From assembly GCF_003664325.1 (NCBI RefSeq), contig NZ_RCDA01000002.1, forward strand, positions 326,239-367,662: a stretch of DNA of 41,424 bases, read 5' to 3'. The notes under the pieces are model-generated. The model had not been told where the DNA came from and made no database searches. It was given only the letters and a program-made list of their open reading frames with translations. This DNA is from Alkalispirillum mobile. Lineage in GTDB: Bacteria; Pseudomonadota; Gammaproteobacteria; Nitrococcales; Halorhodospiraceae. Positions 16,270 to 26,772 of this stretch are shown in pieces. The number at the start of each line of letters is the position of its first letter. Positions within the stretch are counted from its first letter, which is position 1. The position numbers and the translations under genes are program-made.

Positions 16270-16650
16270 ATGACCGAACTGACCGTTTTCGACCCGCCGC
16301 AATGCTGTTCCACCGGTGTCTGCGGCCCCAGCGTCGACCCCAAGCTCTCGAAGCTGGCTGCCGACCTGGACTGGCTGAAGAAGCAGGGGGTGGCGGTGAC
16401 CCGATACAACCTCTCCCAGCAGCCCGGCGCCTTCGTCGAAAACGCCACCATCAAGGGCATCCTGGAGCGCCGGGGCGAAGACGCCCTGCCGGTCTTCCTG
16501 GTGGATGGCGAGGTGATGAGCCAGGGCAGCTACCCGGACCGCGAGGCGCTGGCCGGCTGGGTGGGTGTCAAGGCGCAATCCAGCGAAACGGAGTCCGGCG
16601 GCTGCTGCGGCGCTGACGCCGAGAAGCAGCAGGGCAGCGGGTGCTGCTAG
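16270..16650 (+). CDS. arsD: ArsD arsenic metallochaperone
   Basis: Delivers arsenite to the ArsA ATPase and acts as a weak co-regulator. The 126-residue protein has the metal-binding N-terminus VFDPPQCCSTGVCGP with Cys12, Cys13 and Cys18, and the C-terminal vicinal pairs Cys112-113 and Cys125-126, matching the canonical ArsD cysteine pattern. The start at ATG 16270 has AGAGG about 10 bases upstream; a longer frame reaching back to 15937 overlaps arsC and is not real. It precedes arsA, as in most arsDA-containing operons. Confidence 0.95.
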   Translation: MTELTVFDPPQCCSTGVCGPSVDPKLSKLAADLDWLKKQGVAVTRYNLSQQPGAFVENATIKGILERRGEDALPVFLVDGEVMSQGSYPDREALAGWVGVKAQSSETESGGCCGADAEKQQGSGCC

Positions 16651-16738
16651 GCGCTCACGCGCTCTGGCATCGGCAACCGCCCATCCTCGGCTTACTGCTT
16701 TCCGTGGCCCCGTTTCCCTAACCCCATAGGGCTCATCG

Positions 16739-18454
16739 ATGGACTTTCTCGAAAATACCACCCGAAACCTCTTCTTCACCGGAAAGGGCGGAGTCGGCAA
16801 GACCTCGCTGGCCTGTGCCAGCGCCCTGGCCCTGGCGGAGCAGGGCAAGCGGGTGCTGCTGGTCTCCACCGACCCGGCCTCCAACATCGACGAGGTGCTG
16901 GAGACCGATCTGGGGGATACCCCGCGCCCGGTCCCGAGCGTGGATAACCTGCACGCGCTGAACATCGACCCGGAGAAGGCCGCCGAGGCCTACCGGGAGC
17001 GGGTGGTCGGCCCCTACCGGGGGCAACTCCCCGAGGCCATTGTCCGCAGCATGGAAGAGCAGCTCTCCGGGGCCTGCACCGTGGAGATCGCCGCCTTCGA
17101 CGCCTTTGCCGGCCTGCTGGGCGATCCCCGTGCCGCCGAGGGCTACGACCACCTGGTCTTCGACACCGCACCCACCGGCCACACCCTGCGGCTGCTCTCC
17201 CTGCCCAGCGCCTGGACCGGTTACATCGAGACCAACACCTCCGGTACCTCCTGTCTCGGCCCGCTGGAAGGACTGTCGGCCCAGAAGGGTGTTTACGCCG
17301 GTGCGGTCGCAGCCCTGGCCGACGGTGCACGCACCACGCTGGTCCTGGTCAGTCGCCCGGAAACCGCCGCCCTGGAAGACGCGGCCCGTTCCTGCACGGA
17401 GTTGCGTGCGCTCGGGGTCGGCAATCAGCACCTGGTCGTCAACGGGGTCTTCCGGGCCAGCGATGACCGCGATCCGGTGGCCCGCGCTCTGGAAGCCCGG
17501 GGCCAGCGGGCACTGGCTGCCATGCCTGCCGCGCTCGTTGAACTGCCGCGTAGCGAGCGTCCCCTGCGTGCCCGGGCACCCATGGGGCTCGCCGGTTTGC
17601 GCGTCCTGCTTGGCACCGAGGACGCCCCCGCGCCGCAGCCGGCGGGTATTGCCACCCCCGAGGGCGAGACCTTCGAGCGGCTGGTCGACAGTCTGGAGCG
17701 CGACGGCCGCGGTGCGGTCATGACCCTGGGCAAGGGCGGTGTCGGCAAGACCACCCTGGCGGCCCGCATCGCCGTGGCCCTGGCCGCGCGCGGTCACTAT
17801 GTGCACCTGACCACCACCGACCCGGCCGCCCACGTGGAGGCAGCGGTGGGGGGCGAACTGCCCACCGGATTGACCATCGGCCGGGTGGACCCCCAGGCGG
17901 AGACCGAGCGCTACCGGGCCCACGTCATGGCCACCGCCGGCGCCGACATGGACGAGGAGGGCCGCAAGCTGCTCGAGGAGGACCTGCGCTCCCCCTGCAC
18001 GGAGGAGATCGCCGTCTTCCAGGCCTTTGCCCGTACCGTGGCCCGGGCCGAGGACGAGATTGTGGTGCTGGACACCGCCCCCACCGGCCACACCATCCTG
18101 CTGCTGGACGCCGCCCAGGCCTACCACCGGGAGCTGGGCCGGCAGAGCCAGGGCGTGGCGCCCGAGGTGGAGCACCTGCTGCCCCGCCTGCGCGACCCGC
18201 ACTACACCCACATGCTGATCTGCACCCTGCCGGAGGCCACCCCGGTGCACGAGGCGGCCGCCCTGCAGGCGGACCTGCGCCGGGCCGGCATCGAACCGGC
18301 GGCCTGGATCGCCAACCAGGCGCTCACGCCGCTGACCGTCACCGATCCGGTACTGCGGGCGCGGCAGGCGCAGGAGGCGCGTTACCTGCGGGAGATCCTG
18401 GCCGAGCACCACAGCCGACTGATCATCGAACCCTGGAGTGAGGACTACTCATGA
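16739..18454 (+). CDS. arsA: Arsenite efflux pump ATPase ArsA
   Basis: A 571-residue ATPase energising arsenite extrusion. Two homologous halves are seen: A1 P-loop GKGGVGKT (15-22) and A2 P-loop GKGGVGKT (about 331-338), each followed by a DTAPTGHT signature (near 142 and 445). The arsenite-binding cysteines Cys113 (SGACTVEI), Cys172 (TSCLGPL) and Cys420 (SPCTEE) fall at the E. coli positions 113, 172 and 422. ArsA normally docks on the membrane pump; here the next gene is acr3, which overlaps its stop codon by four bases, implying translational coupling of ATPase and pump. Confidence 0.97.
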   Translation: MDFLENTTRNLFFTGKGGVGKTSLACASALALAEQGKRVLLVSTDPASNIDEVLETDLGDTPRPVPSVDNLHALNIDPEKAAEAYRERVVGPYRGQLPEAIVRSMEEQLSGACTVEIAAFDAFAGLLGDPRAAEGYDHLVFDTAPTGHTLRLLSLPSAWTGYIETNTSGTSCLGPLEGLSAQKGVYAGAVAALADGARTTLVLVSRPETAALEDAARSCTELRALGVGNQHLVVNGVFRASDDRDPVARALEARGQRALAAMPAALVELPRSERPLRARAPMGLAGLRVLLGTEDAPAPQPAGIATPEGETFERLVDSLERDGRGAVMTLGKGGVGKTTLAARIAVALAARGHYVHLTTTDPAAHVEAAVGGELPTGLTIGRVDPQAETERYRAHVMATAGADMDEEGRKLLEEDLRSPCTEEIAVFQAFARTVARAEDEIVVLDTAPTGHTILLLDAAQAYHRELGRQSQGVAPEVEHLLPRLRDPHYTHMLICTLPEATPVHEAAALQADLRRAGIEPAAWIANQALTPLTVTDPVLRARQAQEARYLREILAEHHSRLIIEPWSEDYS

Positions 18455-19566
18455 GCGATACGCAGCCCACTGCTGCCGACAACGCCCCCTCCACCAAGGA
18501 GGGCATGGGCCTGTTTGAGCGCTACCTGAGCATCTGGGTGGCGTTGGGCATGATCGCCGGCGTGCTCCTCGGGCAGTTCCTGCCCGTGGTGCCGGATACC
18601 CTGGCGCAGTTCGAGTACGCCCAGGTCTCCATCCCGGTGGCCATCCTCATCTGGGCCATGATCTACCCGATGATGGTGCAGATCGACTTCACCTCCATCA
18701 TGGGGGTGCGCCGGCAGCCGAAGGGGCTGGTGATCACTACCACGGTGAATTGGCTGATCAAGCCCTTCACCATGTTCGCCATTGCCTGGTTCTTCCTGAT
18801 GGTGGTCTTCCAACCCTTCATCCCCGAGGATTTGGCCCGGGAGTACCTGGCCGGGGCCATCCTGCTGGGCGCGGCGCCCTGCACGGCGATGGTCTTCGTC
18901 TGGAGCTACCTGACCCGGGGCGATGCCGCCTACACCCTGGTGCAGGTGTCGGTGAACGACCTCATCATGCTCTTTGCCTTCGCCCCCATCGTGGTGCTGC
19001 TGCTGGGGATCTCGGACATTCAGGTGCCGTGGGATACCGTGGCGCTGTCGGTGTTCCTGTACATCGTCATCCCGCTCGCGGCGGGTTACCTCACCCGGGT
19101 GCTGCTCATCAAGCACAAGGGCGTGGAGTGGTTCGACAACGTCTTCATGAAGCGCCTGGCACCGGTGACCCCCATCGGGCTGATCCTCACCCTTATCCTG
19201 CTGTTCGCATTCCAGGGCGAGGTCATCCTGAACAACCCGCTGCACATCCTGCTGATCGCCATCCCGCTGATCATTCAGACCTTCCTGATCTTCTTCATCG
19301 CCTATCGTTGGGCGAAGGCGTGGCGGGTGCAGCACTCGGTGGCCGCGCCCGGGGCCATGATCGGTGCCAGCAACTTCTTTGAACTGGCGGTGGCCGCCGC
19401 CATTGCCCTGTTCGGCCTGCAATCGGGTGCAGCGCTGGCCACCGTGGTGGGGGTGCTGGTGGAGGTGCCGCTGATGCTGGCACTGGTGCGGATCGCCAAC
19501 CGGACGAAACACTGGTTCCCGGAGGAGACCCAGCCGGGGCTGGCGCCGGTGGCGGGTAAGGGATGA
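18451..19566 (+). CDS. acr3: Arsenite permease of the ACR3 family
   Basis: A 371-residue inner-membrane carrier exporting arsenite. About ten hydrophobic segments are visible. The essential cysteine of the family is present in GAAPCTAMVFVWSYL (Cys144), and the later MIGASNFFELAVAAAIALF region is also characteristic. This is an ACR3 protein, not the ArsB type. It begins inside the arsA stop (ATGA overlap) and its own stop overlaps the start of the next small gene in the same way, so arsA, acr3 and the CC-motif gene form a tightly coupled unit. Confidence 0.95.
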   Translation: MSDTQPTAADNAPSTKEGMGLFERYLSIWVALGMIAGVLLGQFLPVVPDTLAQFEYAQVSIPVAILIWAMIYPMMVQIDFTSIMGVRRQPKGLVITTTVNWLIKPFTMFAIAWFFLMVVFQPFIPEDLAREYLAGAILLGAAPCTAMVFVWSYLTRGDAAYTLVQVSVNDLIMLFAFAPIVVLLLGISDIQVPWDTVALSVFLYIVIPLAAGYLTRVLLIKHKGVEWFDNVFMKRLAPVTPIGLILTLILLFAFQGEVILNNPLHILLIAIPLIIQTFLIFFIAYRWAKAWRVQHSVAAPGAMIGASNFFELAVAAAIALFGLQSGAALATVVGVLVEVPLMLALVRIANRTKHWFPEETQPGLAPVAGKG

Positions 19567-19883
19567 CCACCGTGACCCTCACCCCGGCCGCCCGGGACTG
19601 GGTGCAGCGCCACGGTGGGGCGCTGACCCTGCGCGCCTCGCCCCAGCACGGCTGTTGTGGCGGGCACGCCGCCGTGCCCATGGCCGAGGCCCGGGTGCCA
19701 GAGGCGCGGGAGGACTACGCGGTCCTGGTGGTGGAGGGCGTGACCGTCTACCTCGCCAACGCGCTCTCTGAAGGCCCTTACCAGGTGGACCTGGAGGGGA
19801 TCTGGCGCTGGAAACGGCTGGTGGTGGAGGGGGCCGTCAGCCCCTGGCGGCCCGCGTCGCCGGGCACAACCGACAGGCAGTGA
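19563..19883 (+). CDS. Small CC-motif protein at the end of the ars operon
   Basis: A 106-residue cytoplasmic protein of unproven function. The one striking motif is HGCCGGHAAVP, a vicinal Cys31-Cys32 with glycines. It resembles what I recall as the CC/Se-motif family, in which one cysteine can be selenocysteine; here both codons are ordinary TGT. The C-terminal half (EGVTVYLANAL, DLEGIWRWKRLVVEG) looks like a small alpha/beta fold. It starts in a four-base ATGA overlap with acr3. A vicinal thiol pair translated with the arsenite pump suggests thiol redox or arsenite binding, but this is inference. Confidence 0.8.
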   Translation: MTTVTLTPAARDWVQRHGGALTLRASPQHGCCGGHAAVPMAEARVPEAREDYAVLVVEGVTVYLANALSEGPYQVDLEGIWRWKRLVVEGAVSPWRPASPGTTDRQ

Positions 19884-19913
19884 TTTTGGCGTTTCAGCCA
19901 ACGGAGAAAGGAC

Positions 19914-20759
19914 ATGCTTAAGCACATTCTGGCCGCTATCGACTTCTCACCGGCCTGGCCGCAGCTGGCAGCCCAACTGGCTCGCCTGCCGGCCCTGGGC
20001 TGCCAGCGCGTCACCCTGGCCTACGTGATCGCCGAGGCGTATACCCGGGCGCCGGAGGTCAGGCATCGGGCGTACTACGAAGAGAAACTGGCGGGAATCG
20101 CCACCCAGCTCAAGCAGGACACTGGCCTGGAGGTGGACTGGACCGTGCGGGTCGGCCCGGTGGCCCGCGAGCTGGTTGCGGCAGCGGCAGAGCAGGGGGC
20201 GGGTGCCCTCCTGGCGGGCAGCCAGGGGCACGGTGTTATCCGGGAACTGTTACTCGGCAGCACGGTGCTGGACCTGGCGCGGCTGGCGGACCGTCCACTG
20301 CTGCTGGCGCCCATCAACGGCGAGGAGGCCAAACCGTTGGACGACATCTGCCGGCCCCTGCTGGCCACCGACGGCTCCGAAGCCGCTGCCGGTGCCGAGG
20401 CCGTTTTCCTGCGTTTTCTGCCCCAATGCGCGGGGGGCATGGTGGTTTCGGTGGGCCCCTGGCTCGAGTGCCCCGGGCCGGGCGACTCCCGGGCCTGCAT
20501 TGAAGGTCATATCCAGCGCCTGCGGGAGCGTGCCGGTCCACCCGATGCATTCGCCGTGGAACTGCTGGAAGAAGGTCGGCCGAGCGCAGAGATTGTCCGG
20601 ACGGCCGAGGCGCGCGGGGCGGACCTGATCATTCTCGGCCGGCGGGGCCACAACCGGATGACGGAACTGCTGCTCGGCAGTACCGCCGAGGCTGTCTGCC
20701 GGGCGAGCCACCGGCTGGTGCTGCTGGTGCCCGCCCAGAGCGCCCATTCCGGCGCCTAA
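19914..20759 (+). CDS. Universal stress protein, tandem UspA domains
   Basis: A 281-residue protein with two Usp domains (about 1-140 and 142-281). Each carries an ATP-binding G-2x-G-9x-G(S/T) motif: GSQGHGVIRELLLGST and GRRGHNRMTELLLGST, so both are probably nucleotide-binding UspA/UspFG-type domains. A good GGAGAAAGG site precedes ATG 19914, 30 bases after the CC-motif gene, so cotranscription with the ars operon is likely. Its role with arsenic is unknown. The stop codon overlaps that of the convergent ygjV-like gene by bases 20756-20759. Confidence 0.9.
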   Translation: MLKHILAAIDFSPAWPQLAAQLARLPALGCQRVTLAYVIAEAYTRAPEVRHRAYYEEKLAGIATQLKQDTGLEVDWTVRVGPVARELVAAAAEQGAGALLAGSQGHGVIRELLLGSTVLDLARLADRPLLLAPINGEEAKPLDDICRPLLATDGSEAAAGAEAVFLRFLPQCAGGMVVSVGPWLECPGPGDSRACIEGHIQRLRERAGPPDAFAVELLEEGRPSAEIVRTAEARGADLIILGRRGHNRMTELLLGSTAEAVCRASHRLVLLVPAQSAHSGA

Positions 20760-21283
20760 CTGACGGCCTCCGCGTAGCGGGGACTCACTCGCGCCAATCG
20801 AAAGATGGTAATCAGGTTGGTGGCCAGCACCAGGGCCTCGGCCAGCATGCCGCCCACGGCACCCACCAGTACGTGGCTGACCAGCCAGGCCAGGGCTGCC
20901 AGGCCCAGAAAGACGCGCATGGGGATGCCGCGCAGCATGAACATGCCCACCGTGCCCAGCACCATGGCCACCAGGGCCGGGAAATCCGCCCAGTTCTGCC
21001 AGGTGAGCAGGGCGGCCAGGCCACTCGCCGCCAACACACCGGCCATCACCGCCAGGTTGCGGGGGTAGCGCCGGGCCAGCGCTATCCGGGCGATCACCAG
21101 CACGCTCAGCGCCGCCGCCGTCCAGCTGCCGAACGCCATAAACTGCAGCGCGAACGCTACATTGGCCGAGGTCAGCAGCACCAGCAGCCGGTCGTCCTTC
21201 TTGCTGGCAAACGCCAGCACACAGAGCACCAGCGACACCAGGCCAAAGAACTGGCCGAATATTGGAGCGTAGCTTTCGAGCAT
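20756..21283 (-). CDS. YgjV-family inner-membrane protein
   Basis: A 175-residue integral membrane protein with about six hydrophobic segments (for example FFGLVSLVLCVLAFASKKDD, LVAMVLGTVGMFMLRGIPMR, ALVLATNLITIFRLA). The KKDDRLLVLLTSANVAFALQF and TNLITIFRLA phrases match the YgjV family (Imp_YgjV), whose function is not established. It starts at ATG 21283 without a clear ribosome site. It converges on the universal stress gene, with the two stop codons overlapping. A decayed, internally deleted copy of its 5' half is found at 25065-25154. Confidence 0.82.
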   Translation of the reverse strand: MLESYAPIFGQFFGLVSLVLCVLAFASKKDDRLLVLLTSANVAFALQFMAFGSWTAAALSVLVIARIALARRYPRNLAVMAGVLAASGLAALLTWQNWADFPALVAMVLGTVGMFMLRGIPMRVFLGLAALAWLVSHVLVGAVGGMLAEALVLATNLITIFRLARVSPRYAEAVS

Positions 21284-21378
21284 GGTGTTGTCAGAGCCGT
21301 CTGCGCCGAGTGAGTGGCAACGCGACCGGGCGCGGTGTCCTGGCCCCTATCTTGACTCTCCAAGTCATTAATTCAACC

Positions 21379-21464
21379 GTCGTTGCGAGCACAGCGAAGC
21401 AATCCATTCGGTCCGGCAATGCACCGGTCATGGATTGCTTCGTCGCGTTGCTCCTCGCAATGAC
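21379..21464. repeat. Palindromic dispersed repeat (GTCATTGCGAGG-type)
   Basis: Inverted repeat with a perfect 13-bp inner stem, CGAAGCAATCCAT (21395-21407) and its complement (21430-21442), and imperfect outer arms GTCGTTGCGAG and CTCGCAATGAC. The wording (TTGCGAG..GCGAAGCAATCC) is that of a repeat seen intergenically in many unrelated bacterial genomes. Loop 22 bases. No coding capacity. Confidence 0.75.
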
Positions 21465-21486
21465 TGGGTGCTCTGCGCCTCCTTAG

Positions 21487-21629
21487 GTTGGGGCGTCAGG
21501 GATGAGCCGGCGCGGTACCCATTTCAGGTAAGCGACCATACCGAACAGCTCCACCAGCGACTGGAAAACGATCACCACCACCGCAGCGGCCAGGTAGTCC
21601 GGCAGGGCCAGGGCGATGGGCAGGAGCGA
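21487..21629 (-). pseudogene. Possible remnant of a membrane-protein C-terminus
   Basis: Minus-strand frame ending at 21483 encodes about 45 residues with one clear membrane segment (LAAAVVVIVFQSLVELFGMVAYL) followed by KWVPRRLIPDAPT. The frame upstream of 21629 changes to low-complexity, non-protein-like sequence, and there is no ribosome site. It looks like the end of a larger transporter, but I do not recognise the family. Confidence 0.3.
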
Positions 21630-21804
21630 CCGCGTCAACCGATGTACAATAGAGGGAGTGCTTCCGTTTGCGCCTACCGGGGCCGACTCGATACCCTCGG
21701 GGCGCTCAGCGAGTACGCAGAGGACCTGACCGCCATGCGTGGCCATTCGGGTCGGATAATAACTACATGCGTCGTCATCCGATGATCACCATAAGAGGAT
21801 CCCA

Positions 21805-24039
<2,235 letters not shown>

Positions 24040-24066
24040 GCCTAGACCTAGACCCCTGAAGGGCGG

Positions 24067-24110
24067 GGCGGCGGGCCTTCCCACCATTGGGGCCCGCCGC
24101 CTCCGTTTTG
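24067..24110 (+). terminator. Rho-independent terminator after icd
   Basis: Perfect 11-bp stem, GGCGGCGGGCC (24067-24077) and GGCCCGCCGCC (24091-24101), 13-base loop, then TCCGTTTTG. It lies 28 bases after the icd stop and before the convergent HAD gene. Confidence 0.88.
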
Positions 24111-24190
24111 CGTCACGGCCCAGACCCTATGTCGGGCAGCTGGGCGATGACGCGCTGAAATGTCGCGACGTCCTCGGCGGCGTAAGAAAG

Positions 24191-24865
24191 TCAGGGCTCT
24201 CCCAGGGCCACCAGTTTGTCCGCCACCTCGGTCAGGGTCTGGCCGGTGACGTCGGCAGGCAGAAAGACATCCCCAGGCTCAAGTTCAAGACGGGCACACC
24301 AGCCGGCAAGTGCGCCGACCCGCTTGGCGCCGTGGCAATCCCAGGCGTGCACGGCAACCAGTGCCATGCGGTCAAGCGGTGTCTGCAACTGCTCCGCGGC
24401 GAAGTGGTAGATGTTCGGGTGCGGCTTCCAAATGCCTGCGGCTTGGGCGGTGACGACGTGGTCAACGAACTCGAGCAGCCCGGCGCCGTCAAGGAAGGCA
24501 CGCGTATTATCCGGACTGCCGACAGTCAGGCAGCCAACCTTGATGCCGGCCTCGGACAGGGTGCGCATGGCCGGTAGGGCGTCATCAAAGGTGGGCAGCG
24601 AGGCGAAGCCGGCGAGGATGTAATCGATGTCGTCTTCGCTGAGCGTCTGTTGCGATTCGGTCCTCAGAGCCTGACGAGCGACGGGCTCGAAGGGTGCGGC
24701 ATCGCCGGCAAGGCTCAGTGCCATGGCGTCGCGCTGAAATCGCATGAACCATGGGCCGGCCAAGGTTGCGGGCTGACCCACTTTTTCGAAGCGCTCCGCC
24801 AGTGGATCAAGGTTGAGGAGCGTCTCCAAAACATCGAAAACGACGACGTTTGGTCTGGCTGGCAT
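24191..24865 (-). CDS. HAD-family hydrolase, haloacid dehalogenase type II-like
   Basis: A 224-residue HAD-superfamily hydrolase. Seen: motif I VVVFDVLETLLN with the nucleophile in FDxxET, a helical cap region, motif II as LTVGSPDN (usually LSNG), Lys in AAGIWKPHPNIYHFA (motif III), and AVHAWDCHGAKRVGALAGW, the motif IV phrase of 2-haloacid dehalogenases. The dehalogenase-type pattern is clear, but the variant motif II and the ET in motif I leave the substrate open. ATG 24865 follows GAAGGAG at 8 bases; the longer frame up to 25102 runs into the ygjV remnant and is not coding. Confidence 0.85.
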   Translation of the reverse strand: MPARPNVVVFDVLETLLNLDPLAERFEKVGQPATLAGPWFMRFQRDAMALSLAGDAAPFEPVARQALRTESQQTLSEDDIDYILAGFASLPTFDDALPAMRTLSEAGIKVGCLTVGSPDNTRAFLDGAGLLEFVDHVVTAQAAGIWKPHPNIYHFAAEQLQTPLDRMALVAVHAWDCHGAKRVGALAGWCARLELEPGDVFLPADVTGQTLTEVADKLVALGEP

Positions 24866-25064
24866 TTTGAGGGCTCCTTCTTTGCGATCGCGGCAAGCCG
24901 GCATGTATCGCGCATTGGCCCCGGCGGTGTTGCGCCCGCACTGTTTCTTCCTCTTGCGGGGAAACCTCATTGTAAAAATGGTAAATACGCCCAAGTCGGC
25001 ATCATATCCATTCGGCCGACGTCCGGTGCGGACATGCCTAACCGTATAGCACTGGGTCCCGGTC

Positions 25065-25154
25065 GCAGCCAGGCCACTCGCCGCCAGCACGCCACCCATC
25101 ACCGTGATATTGGGGCGGAGCTCTCGAGCATGGCGCTGTCTGAATCGGCTGCGC
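25065..25154 (-). pseudogene. Internally deleted remnant of a ygjV-like gene
   Basis: Two blocks match the ygjV-like gene at 20756-21283. Block 25107-25154 matches 21259-21306, covering the start codon and upstream bases (about 39 of 48 identical). Block 25065-25104 matches 21012-21051, coding for MAGVLAASGLAA (about 35 of 40). The 207 bases between them in the intact gene are missing. It reads as a diverged second copy reduced to scraps. Confidence 0.75.
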
Positions 25155-25178
25155 GGCCTGGTTCCGATTAATGAGTGG

Positions 25179-26474
25179 TCAAGAGGTTTTCATGCCAGCG
25201 TCGCCCTCGTCCTCATCAAGAGTCCAACACGGGTCCTCGAGCGGTTCACCCTCTTCGTCGTGCAACTGGTGATCGTACGCGGCCTGCAGACCCGTTTCCT
25301 CCGAACCCTCTTCTTCCTCTGCCTCGGCGATGGCGCCCGGGTAGAAGGGCGACAGCACGGCCACGAAGACACCAACCGCGGCGAGCATGGCGAACGCATC
25401 GGCGTAGCCAAACCCTTCCACCAGCCACCCCACCAACGGCGATCCGCTGGCCTGGCCCAGCGATACCGCCATGAAGGGCAGCACAGGGCCAACCGAGAGG
25501 CGCCCGGGCAGCAAGCGTATGCCAGTCATCAGGTAAAGCCCGGTCAGGCTCATGTAGGCGAGCCCGAAGACCAGCGCCGAGAACGCCGTCAGCAGCGGTT
25601 GCGCCGGACTTGCGGCGAGCAGCGCAAGGCTGGCGGCGAGCATCATCAGCATCAGCGCCTGGGTGATCGGCGGGTTGTTGCGGTCGGCCAGGTCGGCGAC
25701 CGCAGCACCACCAAGCCCGGCCACCCCTACCGCGAGCCAGAGCCAGGCCGTGGAAGCGGAGGGGAGGCCCCCAAGGTTGACTACCAGGTCTGGCGCAAAG
25801 ATCCAGTAGGCGGACGAGACGACACCCATGAGGAAGGCAAAGAGCGACAGCCGGATAAGGCGCGACCAGGGCAGTTCCCTCAGAGGCGGTGGAGAGGCGG
25901 CCTCTGCGGGCACCACCCGTGACACCGAGGGGAGTAAACGCCAGGCGGCCACCAGGCCGACGACGGCGAGTACGGCAAAAGAGGCATACGCAAACCGCCA
26001 GGCATCCGTCAACAGCAGTACCGTGGGAACGGCCACTACCACACCGATACTCGTGCCTGCGTTCATCACCGAACTAACGCGCCCGTGCAGCGTGCGCTTC
26101 ACCACGGCCTGCATGGCCGCCGTGAGGGCGGGCATCATTAAGCCTGTACAGATGCCGCACGCGAATACGCCCACGCCGAGCGCCACCGCGCCGTCAGCCT
26201 GACTGATGAGTCCAAGCCCGCCGGCGCCGAATGCCCCGGAGAGCGTCGCGGTGTAGCGGGAACCGAGAATTTTGGTGACCAGCGGCGCAACTGCCGTCGC
26301 CAGAAGAAAGCTGATCAACGGCAACGCCCCGATGATGCCGATCACCGACGCCGAGAGACCCAGCTCTTCGCGGATGGGTGGTACGAAGAGACCGAAAGCG
26401 AAGCGTGCCAACCCGTAACTGATGGCGATCAGCGCGGCCCCAAGGACTGCGAATCCGGTACTCGACAGCTTCAT
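25179..26474 (-). CDS. MFS transporter (YbfB/YjiJ-like major facilitator)
   Basis: A 431-residue major facilitator with about 12 hydrophobic segments. The N-terminal phrase ISYGLARFAFGLFVPPIREELGLS and the loop KRTLHGRVSSVMNAGTSIGVVV are typical of YbfB/YjiJ-type MFS permeases. The C-terminal roughly 50 residues form a very acidic cytoplasmic tail (EAEEEEGSEETG, EDEGDAG), unusual for the family. ATG 26474 is preceded by CCGGAGG. No neighbouring enzyme or regulator suggests the substrate. Confidence 0.85.
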   Translation of the reverse strand: MKLSSTGFAVLGAALIAISYGLARFAFGLFVPPIREELGLSASVIGIIGALPLISFLLATAVAPLVTKILGSRYTATLSGAFGAGGLGLISQADGAVALGVGVFACGICTGLMMPALTAAMQAVVKRTLHGRVSSVMNAGTSIGVVVAVPTVLLLTDAWRFAYASFAVLAVVGLVAAWRLLPSVSRVVPAEAASPPPLRELPWSRLIRLSLFAFLMGVVSSAYWIFAPDLVVNLGGLPSASTAWLWLAVGVAGLGGAAVADLADRNNPPITQALMLMMLAASLALLAASPAQPLLTAFSALVFGLAYMSLTGLYLMTGIRLLPGRLSVGPVLPFMAVSLGQASGSPLVGWLVEGFGYADAFAMLAAVGVFVAVLSPFYPGAIAEAEEEEGSEETGLQAAYDHQLHDEEGEPLEDPCWTLDEDEGDAGMKTS

Positions 26475-26581
26475 ACGATGCGGCCTCCGGTCTTAGCTGC
26501 GTCCGTCGCGGCGAATATCCTCCTCCAGTTCCGCCTCACCGTAAACCCGGATCGTGGTCAGGTCAGGCATCACCGGTCAGA

Positions 26582-26691
26582 CTGCAGCGCCGATAGAACG
26601 CCCCGGAAGCTCTCCAGCCCGGCTCGGGCAGGTTGTCCAGGTCGCCCAGGGATTGGTCGCGCAGCATTTGGCAGAAGTTCCAGCCCCTGGA
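26582..26691 (-). pseudogene. Scrambled hsdM remnant
   Basis: Matches the end of hsdM (26582-26662 against about 27450-27572, itself lacking 38 bases) fused directly to the start of hsdM (26656-26691, coding WNFCQMLRD, against 28869-28905). The join falls on CGCAGC, a word shared by both hsdM regions. The rest of the gene is absent. The flank 26692-26772 is unrecognised. Confidence 0.75.
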
Positions 26692-26772
26692 TTTCGAGTT
26701 CTTCGAGGGCAACATGGCCGAGGTGCGCACCCCGGTGCCGATGTCGTCGGAGATGAGGGGGATGACCAGGCA

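Larger units (their letters stand above)
21284..21804. other. 521-base gap between ygjV-like gene and icd
   Basis: No confident gene. It holds the palindromic dispersed repeat at 21379-21464, a possible membrane-protein remnant at 21487-21629 on the minus strand, and the icd upstream region. TACAAT at 21645-21650 and GATAAT at 21755-21760 are -10-like but lack good -35 elements, so the icd promoter is not assigned. Confidence 0.6.

Noticed and set aside
24866-25102. 79-residue N-terminal extension of the HAD protein
   Set aside because: It runs through the ygjV remnant and has no HAD similarity; ATG 24865 has a strong ribosome site.
26692-26772. Separate small gene next to the hsdM remnant
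   Set aside because: The open frames are short, lack a ribosome site and show no recognisable motif; treated as decayed sequence.
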